This document shows, one piece after another, positions 23,063-35,000 of a DNA stretch of 64,000 nucleotides; the stretch's first letter is position 1; every line of letters begins with the position of its first letter. Made by a program: the position numbers and the translations under genes. The stretch comes from Phoronis australis (taxonomy: Eukaryota > Phoronida > Phoronidae), in assembly GCA_002633005.1 (NCBI GenBank), contig NMRA01001020.1:1-64000 (forward strand), given 5' to 3'. The notes under the pieces are model-generated. The model did no database searches, was not told the origin of the DNA, and was given only the letters and a program-made list of their open reading frames with translations.

Positions 23063-24052
23063 NNNNNNNNNNNNNNNNNNNNNNNNNNNNNNNNNNNNNN
23101 NNNNNNNNNNNNNNNNNNNNNNNNNNNNNNNNNNNNNNNNNNNNNNNNNNNNNNNNNNNNNNNNNNNNNNNNNNNNNNNNNNNNNNNNNNNNNNNNNNNN
23201 NNNNNNNNNNNNNNNNNNNNNNNNNNNNNNNNNNNNNNNNNNNNNNNNNNNNNNNNNNNNNNNNNNNNNNNNNNNNNNNNNNNNNNNNNNNNNNNNNNNN
23301 NNNNNNNNNNNNNNNNNNNNNNNNNNNNNNNNNNNNNNNNNNNNNNNNNNNNNNNNNNNNNNNNNNNNNNNNNNNNNNNNNNNNNNNNNNNNNNNNNNNN
23401 NNNNNNNNNNNNNNNNNNNNNNNNNNNNNNNNNNNNNNNNNNNNNNNNNNNNNNNNNNNNNNNNNNNNNNNNNNNNNNNNNNNNNNNNNNNNNNNNNNNN
23501 NNNNNNNNNNNNNNNNNNNNNNNNNNNNNNNNNNNNNNNNNNNNNNNNNNNNNNNNNNNNNNNNNNNNNNNNNNNNNNNNNNNNNNNNNNNNNNNNNNNN
23601 NNNNNNNNNNNNNNNNNNNNNNNNNNNNNNNNNNNNNNNNNNNNNNNNNNNNNNNNNNNNNNNNNNNNNNNNNNNNNNNNNNNNNNNNNNNNNNNNNNNN
23701 NNNNNNNNNNNNNNNNNNNNNNNNNNNNNNNNNNNNNNNNNNNNNNNNNNNNNNNNNNNNNNNNNNNNNNNNNNNNNNNNNNNNNNNNNNNNNNNNNNNN
23801 NNNNNNNNNNNNNNNNNNNNNNNNNNNNNNNNNNNNNNNNNNNNNNNNNNNNNNNNNNNNNNNNNNNNNNNNNNNNNNNNNNNNNNNNNNNNNNNNNNNN
23901 NNNNNNNNNNNNNNNNNNNNNNNNNNNNNNNNNNNNNNNNNNNNNNNNNNNNNNNNNNNNNNNNNNNNNNNNNNNNNNNNNNNNNNNNNNNNNNNNNNNN
24001 NNNNNNNNNNNNNNNNNNNNNNNNNNNNNNNNNNNNNNNNNNNNNNNNNNNN
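23063..24052. other. Assembly gap (990 Ns)
   Basis: Unknown bases only. Apparent open frames crossing it are artefacts. The gap starts inside a G/C-rich repeat, a likely cause of assembly failure. Confidence 1.
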
Positions 24053-24211
24053 ATGCTTCGCCATCAACAGCAGGTACCTATTCTAGCTTTGGATAATGGC
24101 ACATTATAGCATTCTGTAATGTTAACAGCAACAGAAAGTGTATTGTTTTTACCAAGGTATCAGCAGCCAATTGCCATCTCACGTTAACATGGATTTGATT
24201 TTATGTTGTAG

Positions 24212-24369
24212 AACAAGAGATGTGTTGGGAATTTTCAACCTGCTGATTCTTATGTACTCTGGCAAGCGTTTTGCTACTCTCAAGGCCTTGTGTACCGGCT
24301 TACCAGAATTCTGCTAGCTATCAAGGATCACAGCAGGCCAGTCCTGGAAGATGAAGCTGGCAATGCAAG
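24212..24369 (+). CDS. Candidate internal exon, function unknown
   Basis: A 158-nt stretch lies between an acceptor (TTGTAG, AG at 24210-24211) and a donor (GCAAG|GTAATT, GT at 24370-24371). It is open in one frame starting NKRCVGNFQPADSYVLWQAF and ending LEDEAGNAR. Directly after the gap, 24053-24073 (MLRHQQQ, then GTACCT donor) could be the end of a preceding phase-0 exon. A possible last exon starts after AG at 26136-26137 (phase fits) and would add about 20 residues to the TAA at 26199; another frame there (EQLIFNKKSRRRLSIPVKAS...) is longer, so the choice is open. I do not recognise the protein. The composition looks coding, but nothing beyond splice signals supports it. Confidence 0.35.
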
Positions 24370-27300
24370 GTAATTAATATAACTGCGCCAAACATGCATG
24401 TTGGCTACTGGTGTGGCCACGACTCAGTATTCAACAGGGGTTTAAAACTAAATTGTAAGTGGCCATTAGCGGGGTAGTGCTAAAATGAGTGATAATTTAG
24501 GACTCTGCTAGAAACAAAGGGGCAAACACAAAATTGAGATGAGAAGACGTGGGAAGGCCTTTTCTGCAATGAACAAGCTATGCCACGTCCTGTTATGTCC
24601 CCAAGGCTACATCAGTGCAGCTTATGACAAAAAGACCACCTGCAATGCTTACAGAAAGTTGAATTTGATTGTTCCTTGAATGGGAGATGATTTAAATAAC
24701 CAAAAATTGTGACATATGAATTAAAAGTGTCCGAGTGTGCTCCACATGTCCTGTGTGGGTGAGCATTGTGTGTTTATTTTCATCCATGCAATGTTTCCTT
24801 GTCCATACCTATGTCGCATGATATCTCAAGAACAGTGCTGTAGTGGGGCGTAGGCGCACGTAGGCGCAGCCAACCACCTTTTGGCATTTGAAGGTAGCGC
24901 ATATGCACCGTACAGTGCTCAAGGTGATACGGTGGGCTTTGGGCACCTACTTACCACAAATTTTACCACTTCAGCACTGCTCAAGAAGGAAGTTTTGTTT
25001 GTATTTTGTGCTGAAGTTTAGATGATAGCCTTGACTTTGAATTCACAGTCACATTTAGAAAATCAAGATTTTACTTGGAAAACATTTGCCCATGCAATTT
25101 TGTGTATTTACACAAAGGTGTAAGTGGCCTATCTCCAGGTGTTAGTCACATTTTGAAGGTCACAATATGCAATTACATAGCCCTGAATGCCGCATCTAAC
25201 CCAGCAACCAACCAAGGGGTTACGTGTTGCCTAAGGTCTCTGTAGCATTTCCATTTCATTGACCTAATAGACATGAAAATACATCAGTTATTTTTGTGTT
25301 CACAAAGGTTGAGAGAGGCTTTCATAAGATTGGTTTCAAAATCATTACAATTTAAAATTATGAAATCCTTGAAAACTATCACATCCTGATAGGCATAGCA
25401 GTGACACAGCTTTGAACATTGGGTGGCCTTCGGTCCTGGGCGGCAGCCCCAGGTGCAGGCCTTCATCTAGGTGGCATCTAGGGTGTCCAACTACGCAACT
25501 TGACATAAATTTAGACACATTAGGTAGGTTGCCCTATTTAGCTTTTTGGACGCTCAAGTAAAGTGTACCATTTTTTTATTTAGCTAACAACAGCCCTGGA
25601 AGCTAACTGTCCTGGTCGAATAAGAAAGTTAAGACATGGTGTAAGATGGGGTAGACTTTATTGCAGACCACAGTAACATTCCACACCATAACAGCGATTT
25701 GACTTAAGGTCATAGAAATAGTCAAGAGTCATTGGTCATGGATGCCTTCATTAATTAGAAAACTCATTTGGAACGCCCTATTCTTTAAATCGTGTATGAA
25801 ACACCTGCTAAATGCTAAGATGTGGTGGGGAACAATTCAGCCACCCTGTGACAAATGCTGTTATTTGTATTGTTTTCTCTTCTTGAAATGTGTGAAACTC
25901 TTATCACTTAATTAACTACATGTAGTATATTTTTATATTTTGAATAATGAAAACATGTTATCCAGTGTTTGAAACGACTTCGAAAAAGTTTCTAAAACAC
26001 TGAAAGAGGTGCATAATGTACTAATTGTTTGTAGAGTTTCATATGTTTCACACTCTTCATGTTTCAGGGTAAATCAATGCTGCTGCATTCATTTTCGTGT
26101 CTGGCAATGACATTGAAACAACTGTTATTCTTTCTAGGGGAGCAACTTATCTTCAACAAGAAGAGCAGGAGACGGTTGTCCATTCCGGTGAAGGCTTCTA
26201 AGAGCTATGACGAGCTAGCTGATATTGTGAAAACCCGGTTAAAAGACATGTCAGACATGCACTGCTTCCATGAACATAAAAGCAAAATTACTCCTGCTTG
26301 TTGTCTGACAACATTGCCGTCTTCGAATGATTGCCATTAGTAGAAGTCAGTGCGTCAAAGAAGCTGCCTGACAGAGGTTATTTAAGATGACATGGCAACT
26401 GGGTGTTATTCAGTCATGTGCCCTAGTTTGTTGCAGAGGATCATCTGGTACTACAGTTTGGTTTATAGTCATGATACATCCAGTTATGCAGAAGTTAACA
26501 TGTCCAGTCAGGCCGTCGACCTTCAAACTCTGCCATGGGCAGTTTGTGTAGTGTCAATTTGGAAACTGTCAAGGCTTGTAATTTTCCTCTTTTAAGAGGA
26601 TTTACTATCTCTTGGTTTCGATTTCCTCTTATTGCATTTCCAATTTCCTCTTTATGTCTCTTTTTTGACCATTATTTTGACTTCTATACCAAAAATCTCT
26701 ATCAAAGACCCTAGTATTAATTTGTGGAATGATACATCACCTGTCATTGATCATTCCAAGCCCTGAACCTTAACTTTGTACAAACAATTTCTTTATGGAG
26801 CGTTTGGTTTACAGAAACACTTTCTACATGGTGAGTAAGATACAACTGGTAATACCAGTTTAACTTGTATTACCATTGGATAGTTTTATTGATTCTTAAC
26901 TATTTTCTCGGCCAAATGTGTAGTCAGTGGTTTGTCTTCAGCTGGGTCATAGAGAGGGGGATATTTGTATACAAGGGTCACCATGAAGCTTCTCTGTTAC
27001 GTAAAATTGTTTTTAGTGATGTTTTACTGCTTAGGCAATTCACATTCATATTAAAACCTGCATTTAGAAATCTTGAATTTGAGAGTGATGGTGTTGAACA
27101 TTACAATATATATTTTGAATGGCTATGCTGTTGGGTTAGAGGTTGTGCTTGTAAGTAAGGTGTGTTACATGAGTAGCAGATTACTCGCGATTGGTCATTG
27201 CAAAAGCTATAGAACTTTTAATCAGAAAATGTTGCAACTTCTGATTATGGGCCATGGCCAAACAACCAGGAGACTATGTCTATTGAAAGGACATCTTGTT

Positions 27301-28580
27301 TTGTTAATTTTGTCCAATCATCTTTCTGTCACCTGCTAATGCATCATTGGCGTTAATCAGGAAAGACAAAAGCAGGAATCAACTAAAAACTCATACCCCT
27401 ATCTCACAAATTAGACATTATGTTCCTTGGTCGGTGGCCTTTCCCACAGTTGCATGCAATTTGCTAAAAGCGTACGTCATGCTTTTACTGTTTAGCAGAC
27501 GTTGAAATTTTTTTTGAAAATTTCCTCCAAGTTTTGAGGGTTTTCGATGGTTACAGAGCATTAATTTGTTGCAGAGAACTAGGTGGGAAGTCGATTTTAG
27601 TATTTTACTTTATTTTGAAAAGTTAATCCATTACTGGTTTTTCGAAATTTGGGCCGTTGCCCTACATGACGGTAACTAATTTAAGAATGCTCTAGGTTCT
27701 TGTTGCAAGTCAAAATCCAAATGGACTTTCTATACTAGACTAAGAAATAAAAAGTTCACTCTGACAGTTGTGCTTTCATCTCACAAAGTAACAATTGTGC
27801 ACAAGCAGGTTTCAGTGCTCAGCTACAATTTTTGTGTAGCCTGTATGTCCCAATAAAGTCTGTGAATATTTTTGTCCAAACACAACTGTGCAACTCTGTC
27901 CACATGTCTTCCAAGATGTCCATGTTGCCCCAAGATAAAGTTTCTGTATGCCTGATGTCAGTTAGACGCATTCTGATCAGTCTCTGGCTTCAGTGTCATC
28001 ACATTTCGTTGCAGCTTGTCGAAGGCAAGTACACCTTCTCCAGGCAAAACACTTGGAAATCCTGAAAGCATTGGTAAAATATATTACCGTGCGGTTTCGC
28101 ATTACTGTAGATTTGATAAGGAACATTTGTCTCTTGTAAATGAATTATATACAACAGCAACTGGTTGATTGGGGTTGACATCCTATATTGGACAATCAAA
28201 ACGTATAGAATTATTTTCATTATTGCAGACTGAACTCACCAATACTTTTGTAAATTGACATTTGGTTGGTTTTGGATGGGATTTGCTACTGAGATTTGAT
28301 TGTAGTTCTTGGCCAAAGATTGGTTTTGCTTCAAAAAATGATTTGAATTGTGTGGCTGTATATCTGTTTAAACCAATTGAAGATTCAAAACTTATGTAGC
28401 TATAGGAGTGTTTGAGGTCCTGGTGACATTAATATGAATCACCTAAAAATGAAAAAGAGCAGACCAAAAAAGAACTAAACAATTTTGTAAAATATTTCCC
28501 ACTGATATATGTAGTCTGTAGTCAATACTAAAAACTTTGTAGTGATTAAATTTTTAGACAACGGTTTAGTGAATACTTAC
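24370..28580. other. AT-rich sequence, no confirmed gene
   Basis: No repeat family recognised elsewhere in the window is present, which makes this the least transposon-laden stretch and compatible with introns of a host gene. Frames at 26865-27158, 27073-27339 and 27832-28065 lack domains. A minus-strand frame after an acceptor near 28066 (GFPSVLPGEGVLAFDKLQRN) is another unproven exon candidate. Confidence 0.35.
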
Positions 28581-28797
28581 AGGTAATAATGAAATGCAGT
28601 TAGCAGATTGCTTCCCACAGCACACTTTTATTTCTGGTTGGCATTTCTTGACACCTGTGACACGTTCTGATGGTGCTGGGTAATGATCCAGTGAAGTGAC
28701 CTCTGCTAGCCTAAATTCTAGACGCGGGGGTCTTGCTTGGCGACATCCAACATTAGGTCTCTCAATTCCTTCTTTTATTCATGCGACTGATTCGACC
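28581..28797 (-). CDS. Candidate exon with Cys-rich C-terminus, function unknown
   Basis: On the minus strand, AG precedes 28797 and a good donor CCT|GTAAGT follows 28581. The frame is open for about 65 codons (RPNVGCRQARPPRLEFRLAE, then DHYPAPSERVTGVKKCQ and CCGKQSANC). The pattern of a His-Tyr-Pro segment followed by spaced cysteines recalls the C-terminal Cys-rich region of piggyBac-type transposases, but this is only a resemblance. A TGA lies in the same frame seven codons into the exon, so either the true acceptor is further in or the exon is dead. Confidence 0.25.
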
Positions 28798-28961
28798 CTA
28801 AAGTGAGAGTAATTCAGTGACATTCACAGTAATAAGAACAATTTTTATAACTTTGTTTGTATTGTTGTAGGATTTATTTGCCAACAAGTACAAAGACAAC
28901 CACTGTATGACTATCAGATTAGAACTCATCTACTGGTTTAGGATTGGGTTTTGGATTAATT

Positions 28962-29241
28962 CATAGGCGGATTTAGGGGGGGACAGGGGGCCTGGCCCTC
29001 CCCCCCCCCTTGGCTGCCGCAAAAGGGGGGGGGGGGGCTCGGACCCGATCGTATCGGGACCTGCGTAAACGCCTTCTCATTTTTTTGTTTTTTTAGTCCA
29101 CTGTTAGCTTTGTACTACGAGGACCAGAAATTGGAGCAACCCAATTTTTCGGGCTGGGTTCTCGCACTCAATCGTAAACCACACTTGCCCAAGACAAAAT
29201 GTTGCCCGCGGCCCCCTTATGGTATCCTCGATCCGCCAATG
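28962..29241. mobile_element. GGCGGATC-family MITE, 280 bp, perfect 5 bp TSD
   Basis: The left end CATAGGCGGATTTAGG and the right end TCCTCGATCCGCCAATG are inverted repeats. Direct repeats TAATT flank it (28957-28961 and 29242-29246). The interior has long C and G runs (about 28999-29038) able to form a strong hairpin or G-quadruplex, and a small palindrome 'acccgatcgtatcgggacc'. No tRNA-like segment is present. Non-coding. Confidence 0.85.
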
Positions 29242-30542
29242 TAATTTAGAGATGCAGCCATGGATCGTTTCTACCCCATGCACTAGGTCCAGAGCTCTAT
29301 AATTGCAAACCCATGCAGTCCCAGGGCCTGGAAATTGAATATCACAGTGTCACGCAGGAAACTTATTTTTCGTAAGCAACTGATATCGTGCACCTCCGAG
29401 TTGTACATAATCTCCCAGAGGAGGAAACGTTAACAACCAAACTCGACGAAGTCATGAATCACTAAGACTCGATTGCAGATTTAAAATTGAACACAACTCA
29501 CGAGACTGTAGCCTGTATGTTATGTAATATAGGCATAGACAAGTACAAGCTGGCAAGAAGTCCCAAAACACCTAACTGACCTCGACCGCTTGTACTTGAC
29601 ATGTTTCTCTTCCGTCAGCTGATTCGTGTGCATTATGGGTAATCTCTCCACTGGCAACCCCGCATAAATAATGAGGTTTGGCTGAAGGTCCGCCCATTTT
29701 TTATGAATTTAAAAAATTAATAGTAAAATAACGAGAGTATGTACATGGCTGTAATTTACGAAAAGAGTTAATTTTAGTGATATCTTTCGATTGGCAAAGC
29801 TCAATTTGTGATCTAAGCAGGCGAAAGTAAAGGAAATAGTGACTTTAATAGGCAGATGTTTGTGCATGGAAATGGTTTCCAGTAGTAGAATAGATAGCAC
29901 GGGTTCCAGTTAATTGTGTATTGTTAGCGAGGTACATGTAGTATTTGCCTGTCGTAGAGTCATTGTCGCGAGTCTTTCTAACGCTCTTGGTATATAGTGC
30001 TTGTTAATTACGCTTGCTTGCCGAGTACTCAGACTGTGTGTTTTTATTCATTACAGATAACCGCTTTTTCGGTTTCTCCTTTAAAACGCTTGTTCGGAAT
30101 CTTTTCAACTAAATAATAAAGTGTGTTATGTAAACGACTTTTAACTTATCCCTGTAGCCAGACGCTGCTACAATTATATAATGACTCGAGATCGGCTTTT
30201 GTGAAAAGTATATCAGCACAAAATTCCCGGTTAAAACTGTTTACAGTTAAACCATGGTATAACGATTCAAAGTGGCGCATCTGACGCATTTTTATCATTT
30301 TTCAATCTTGCTGGGGTGAATTTTTGTAGGTGGATTCTTTGAGGTATACTCTTTCAAAGGAATCGTTACAATTTTTTCGCAGACTGACCGTTTTGAGTTT
30401 TTTGACTTTCAATTTCAGAAAAAAAATGCAAAGTTTCAATTTTCTTGAAACTTTTGTGTAATTTTGTGGAACTACTCTGTAAGTTAGATTTTTGAACGTT
30501 CTTTCAGAAAATGTATCTATTTTTCGTTAAGACGTCTCTTTT
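29242..30542. other. No gene recognised
   Basis: AT-rich, with no domain-bearing frame and no repeat shared with the rest of the window. Confidence 0.4.
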
Positions 30543-30828
30543 TTAATTATTCGGGATTTTCTGATTACACTGTTCCTTTGTTGACAGATTTTTTATGCAC
30601 TTCTGTTGCTTTTGTTTGTTTCTCTGTTCACTTCTCACACCAGTGTTTTACGAGCGTACTCGTTGTGTCCAATGGAAGATTCAGATGAAGGACATGTGAG
30701 CTCTGAAAAATCTGTACGTCCGAAAAGCGGGCCAACCGGCAAGCGTAACACGACGGACGCAACACGACGACTGTAAATATTCCAATCGTTAGCAGATCAT
30801 CCAACAAGTTTCAACTAAATGGATGTTA
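30543..30828 (+). repeat. Repeat shared with 12413-12725
   Basis: Colinear with 12413-12725 from 'taattattcgggattttctg' to 'catccaacaa.tttcaa'. In this copy the frame from ATG 30672 stays open for 34 codons (MEDSDEGHVSSEKSVRPKSG, ending DATRRL, TAA at 30773-30775); in the other copy it is interrupted. It could be the 5' part of an unknown transposon gene or a chance frame. Confidence 0.7.
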
Positions 30829-31899
30829 TACGTGAGGAGATGTCTCACGTAGTGCGAGAAAAGCAACCTAATTTGCTGACAACTTCTTACATCTAGACGT
30901 ACATGTAAGTGACTTTTGTTTTACCGAATTATAATCTACTACAGGTTAGTACACTACTATTTTTGTTCAATGCTACTGTACATTCTTTGTGCATTGCTAA
31001 TTTACAAGTAACTCTACAACTAACGTCAACGGCAGAGGCGGCTCTCGCTTTTCGACTTTTTTGAAAAGAATTCTGGGAACGAAATTAAGTATAACGCCCA
31101 GTAGTCAATTTGGGCAACAAATGAAAGACAGCTTTAAACACCATACAGTCACTAAGATTAAAATTCTTCGAAAATGTCACCAACCTTTCTCTGAGACCTT
31201 GTTTTTGCCTCCTGTAGAAAGTGATACATACGCTATTTACAAGTGTAAATTCGAGATCCACCCCATTATTTTTTCTCATTCTCCTTCTCTGAACACAAAC
31301 TTCGGATCCATTATGTATTTATTTCAATAACAGTTAATTAGTCTGACTATATGTAATGCCTCCTTCGCCAAACTTTATTTCACTCGTCGTTTAATTAAGA
31401 CTATGATGTCGAGCAAAGTTCTTACTAAAAGTGGCGCTGTAGTACAGTAAAGAAATCGATGGGTGACTTCTCGGCGAATGCCATTCCTGGTTTCCACTCA
31501 CTAATACGGTCTGGAGTTCCGAGAGACTCAGCCATGCATTGTGTCCGGGCATAACAAGATAAAACACACTACAAGCCATTGAAACGACCCTACAATTGGT
31601 CTCTCGTAGTTGTTAAAACAAACCTGAACTTGAAAACAATTTCCACACGTATGACCACTTGCCACGTTGACCTACTCTTGGGTGTTACAATTACACACAC
31701 TTCTAACAGGCAATTCCTACACAGCGGAAACCTCAACACCTGAAAATCACCATAAAGTCCTAGTAGCACACGTTTTAACCCTTATTAAATGTTTAGAAGA
31801 AATTATAAAGCTCTTAACACGTGGCTATTAGATTTTGCTACTGTATATGTCACTGAAATTTATTTTACTGACTGAGAACTTAAAGGCGAAGCCAACCTT
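30829..31899. other. No gene recognised
   Basis: Open frame 31061-31330 plus (89 codons) and minus frames 31085-31279 and 31391-31579 show no recognisable domain. Confidence 0.4.
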
Positions 31900-32895
31900 T
31901 TTCACTGACTGTGAGAGCAGTCGAGTCGGTCATTGTTCTACCTCGGTTGTGATAAGTTCGGTCGTCGTTTGGTTTTGCTTACGAGTCAGTCAACATGCCA
32001 CGCTGTTGCTGCGTACTGGGGTGTACTCATTATCGTCTCACGTACTAGGAAGAACTGTACGACTTGCCCGAGTGTCCCGCGACACACTCCCACTGGAGGG
32101 TGATCTGAGCACCCAAACTGCTTACATCCCGCCGTGTGACTCCCTCGCCACACACCTGGCACCCTCTAAATAGCTCCAATACAAGTCCACAATAAACTTA
32201 TCAAACTTAGGCTCACCGATCTGTTCATTGGATGACGAACTGTCCTCTTCACTGGGTGTCGAACTGGGCCTGTATTCACTCCCACTACTCAACATCGCTG
32301 CAGGGCTGCTTACAGGCTCTTGGCTAGAGACAACAGCACAGGGTGAATCACGTTCATTTCCCGGAATTGCACACAATGGGGTACATTCGGAGGCACGGGT
32401 GACAGTACATGAATTGCCTCCAGTCACTGTATATAGTGGCCACAGCTCGCGAGGTTCTTGCTTCAAAAACGCACTTCCCGGGGTTGGCGACGGGGCACTG
32501 CCGGGAATCAACAATGACGTACATGTATGGTACCCTTCTTCAGGCGGTGTTTCGCAGGGACCTTCATCAATTCAGCGTACATATCTCTGTCGTAATCTGA
32601 CGGCAGGAAATGCTTGCCACACACTCGGTAACCCTCCACTGCTTCGTATGTTGCGTGGACGGGTAGCGCTGCTTTCTTCACGCACGAGCTAGCCAAGTAC
32701 GGCGAAGTGTGTCATTCTTCGGAAAGGTACGCAAGGTACCCAAAGCGCGTGTGAGACGATAATGAGTACATCCCGGCACGCAGCAACAATGTGGCATGTT
32801 GACTGACTTGTAAACAAAAGCAAACGACGACCGAACTTACCACAACTGAGGTAGAACAATGACTGACTCGACTGCTCTCACAGTCAGACTATATT
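31900..32895 (-). pseudogene. THAP transposon remnant with ~145 bp terminal inverted repeats
   Basis: The outer arms (about 31905-32050 and 32735-32890) are inverted copies sharing 'ctgactgtgagagcagtcgag', 'tcattgttctacctc' and 'agtcagtcaacatgccac'. The minus-strand gene starts at ATG 32797 inside the right arm: MPHCCCVPGCTHYRLTR (THAP C-x4-C), a TFPKND..RRTW block, then in the next frame YRVCGKHFLPSDYD (the closing C-x2-H). A third frame (32514-32122) gives a Ser/Pro-rich linker and an acidic-serine stretch (STPSEEDSSSSNEQIGEPKF) to a stop. The two frameshifts (near 32695 and 32515) break the protein. The left arm carries an inverted partial duplicate of the THAP start (MPRCCCVLGCTHYRLTY, then stop) from ATG 31994. 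No catalytic domain is present. Known role of THAP: sequence-specific binding of transposon ends. Confidence 0.75.
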
Positions 32896-33124
32896 AAAAG
32901 AAATTGGCGAGAAATTCTTGCCTCCCAACACGTCACTTTAGGAGTAAAGGACTAGAATTTAATCAAATTACGAAAAGCTTTATTAAGTGAAAAATTTGTC
33001 TAGGATAAGCCTTTAAGTCCAACCATGTGCTTTCACTAACAAGAGCGAGACATTACCTTGGAATATGTGTGTGAACAAGTGCAAACTGTGTTATTACGTC
33101 ATAACCTTTCGTATGATTGCCGGC

Positions 33125-33450
33125 TCTAATTACTCTGCGCGTGTAAGCGCAGAGTACTGTTGTTCCTGGGTTTTCTTCAATTTTATTCTTATTCTTATTA
33201 ATCTGCGCTTACACGTGCAGATTACTGTTGTTCCTGGGTTTTCTTCAATGTTATTATTCTGCGCGTGTAAGCGCAGAGTACTGTTGTTCCTGGCTTTTCT
33301 TCAATTTTATTACTCTGCGCGTGTAAGCGCAGAGTACTGTTGTTACTGGGTTTTCTTCAATTTTATTCTTATTACTCTGTGCGTGTAAGCGCAGAGTAGT
33401 GTTGTTCCTGGGTTTTCTTCAATTTTATTCTTCTTATTCTTCTTATTCTT
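33125..33450. repeat. Tandem hairpin repeat, 5 copies, 56-68 bp spacing
   Basis: Each unit has a palindrome CTCTGCGC-GTGTAA-GCGCAGAG followed by 'tactgttgttcctgggttttcttcaa' and a TTATTCTT-rich tail. Hairpins are at 33133-33154, 33201-33222, 33257-33278, 33313-33334 and 33375-33396. In the second, the loop reads TTACAC, the reverse complement of GTGTAA. The tail grades into a TTCTTATTC low-complexity run to about 33465. The open frame 33065-33388 is repeat-derived. Confidence 0.9.
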
Positions 33451-34698
33451 ATTCTTCTTCCGACCAAATTTGAGGCTTAATAACTCCAAATTGGGTGCAG
33501 GTACGGTGTTTAGATTCAGATATGGCTTTTGACAGTATATAAATTTTGATTGGTTATATAATCATATTCCATATTGCACCAGAAGAGGTCATTTGGTGCA
33601 AAGGTCATATAATTTTCAAAATCCTACTCCTTCAGTTTTAAAGCTATCTTTTTCAAATTTGGTGCACAGGTACAGTATAAGTCAACATGAAAATTTGAGA
33701 AATTACTTTTCTAAGTAATCGGGTCATCCAATCAGGTGAAATAGGTCAAAGGTCATTTGGTGCAAACTAAAATTTTGAGCTAGACACTTAAAATTGACAG
33801 GTCTGATTGCCACAGGTAAATCAAATCGGAATCCAAAGTTTCAGGTCATTTAGTGCAAACATGGGGTCATTAGGTGCATTTTCCTTCTGAAAATATGACC
33901 TTTTCAATCAGCAAGTATTCTGATGTGTCAACCGTTAGACAACTGTGATTCTCCGCGTTAAAGGCCTATGGTCCGAGTTATAGAAGAAAAAACCTCTTGA
34001 CGCCGTTTAAGCCGGTTTTTTGATGTGACATGGAGTTCAAAAAGTTATTAACTTTCAACTTGTGCAAAAAGTTTGAAAAAAATCGTTGTAAATACTACAA
34101 ACGAATGAAATGTTTACGAAGAATTTAGTATCCCGACTGCTAAACAGATTATAAACATTACAACAACGCATGCGCAGCCACAGATCTAGAGGTCAACAGA
34201 ATTTATACAAATGGCGGGGTCAGAAGTAGATCTATGAAGTGTACGTCCGAAGGCGAAACGCAGTCGTCCTCCTCTACGAGATTCAGAAAAAGACGTGTTA
34301 GCCAGTACAAAAAGCGGCATTACTAACAAACTTTGTACCTGTAATCGACTCGTTCGATAGGTGAGAAACAATGAGGACAATGGTTAACTACGGTCCTGAA
34401 TCGAAGTTAACTGTGCCAGTTGACTTCACAGTAGACAAGCGGAGCGTCGATGCTGTGGTGTACGGTAGTATGAATGATTAACTTCGGTTACATCGAAGAA
34501 GTTATTGTCAGGGGCCACTGCTATCATCGACAATTACCGGGTAATGTCGTCGCTAAACGCTGCTCATATTTTGCTCGAGTAGTTACTAATCGAATTAGAA
34601 ATAGGTTTTTGTGTCCATTAGCACATGTCAATGTTCCCAAATTATCACATTAAAAAATCCTTGTGTACAAGTGTTGCATCAGCACTACTGTGTGGAAT
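33451..34698. other. No gene; dispersed 'aggtcatttggtgcaaa' motif
   Basis: The motif 'aggtcatttggtgcaaa' and variants occur at about 33587, 33750 and 33843, together with 'caaatttggtgca' and 'caaattgggtgca', which suggests an old degenerate repeat following the hairpin array. No coding signal. Confidence 0.45.
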
Positions 34699-34772
34699 CA
34701 TAGACTATAGTACATGGACCGCCAACTCCGTTTACTTTCAATGGACGAAATCTGTGGTCTTACGCACAAGCC
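34699..34772 (+). mobile_element. Left end of the 3 kb THAP element, truncated at an N
   Basis: CATAGACTATAG followed by 'tacatggaccgccaactcc' and 'caatggacgaaatctgtg' matches 36492 onward almost exactly. The match stops at the single N at 34773, beyond which unrelated sequence begins, so the join may be an assembly artefact. Confidence 0.8.
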
Positions 34773-34773
34773 N

Positions 34774-35000
34774 TGCCACTAGGGGGCACACCGGTAGTCG
34801 GATCCGTCCGAAAGTTCGCACATGTCGTCCCATTCATGAATGGAACATAAGTGCCAAATTTCATGAACAGATGTCAAAGGGTTTTGGAGATAGAGCAGCG
34901 GACGCCGGACGCCAGACGCCGGACGCCGCAGAACGGACGGACGGACGGACGGAGATGACGGCATAATGCGTCCACATATAAATATGTGGGCGCATAAAAA
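34774..35000 (+). repeat. Interspersed repeat tail with GGACGCC and GGACGGAC runs
   Basis: Contains 'gtcaaagggttttggagatagagc', then tandem GGACGCC/AGACGCC heptamers (34900-34930) and GGAC tetramers (34934-34952), ending 'gacggcataatgcgtccacatata'. A more diverged relative is at 44150-44480. The frames here are low-complexity artefacts. Confidence 0.65.

Noticed and set aside
22913-24096. Three long open frames of about 360-384 codons
   Set aside because: They consist of the Ns of the assembly gap.
32228-32692. 154-codon plus-strand frame
   Set aside because: Antisense shadow of the minus-strand THAP-element gene, which has the recognisable domain.
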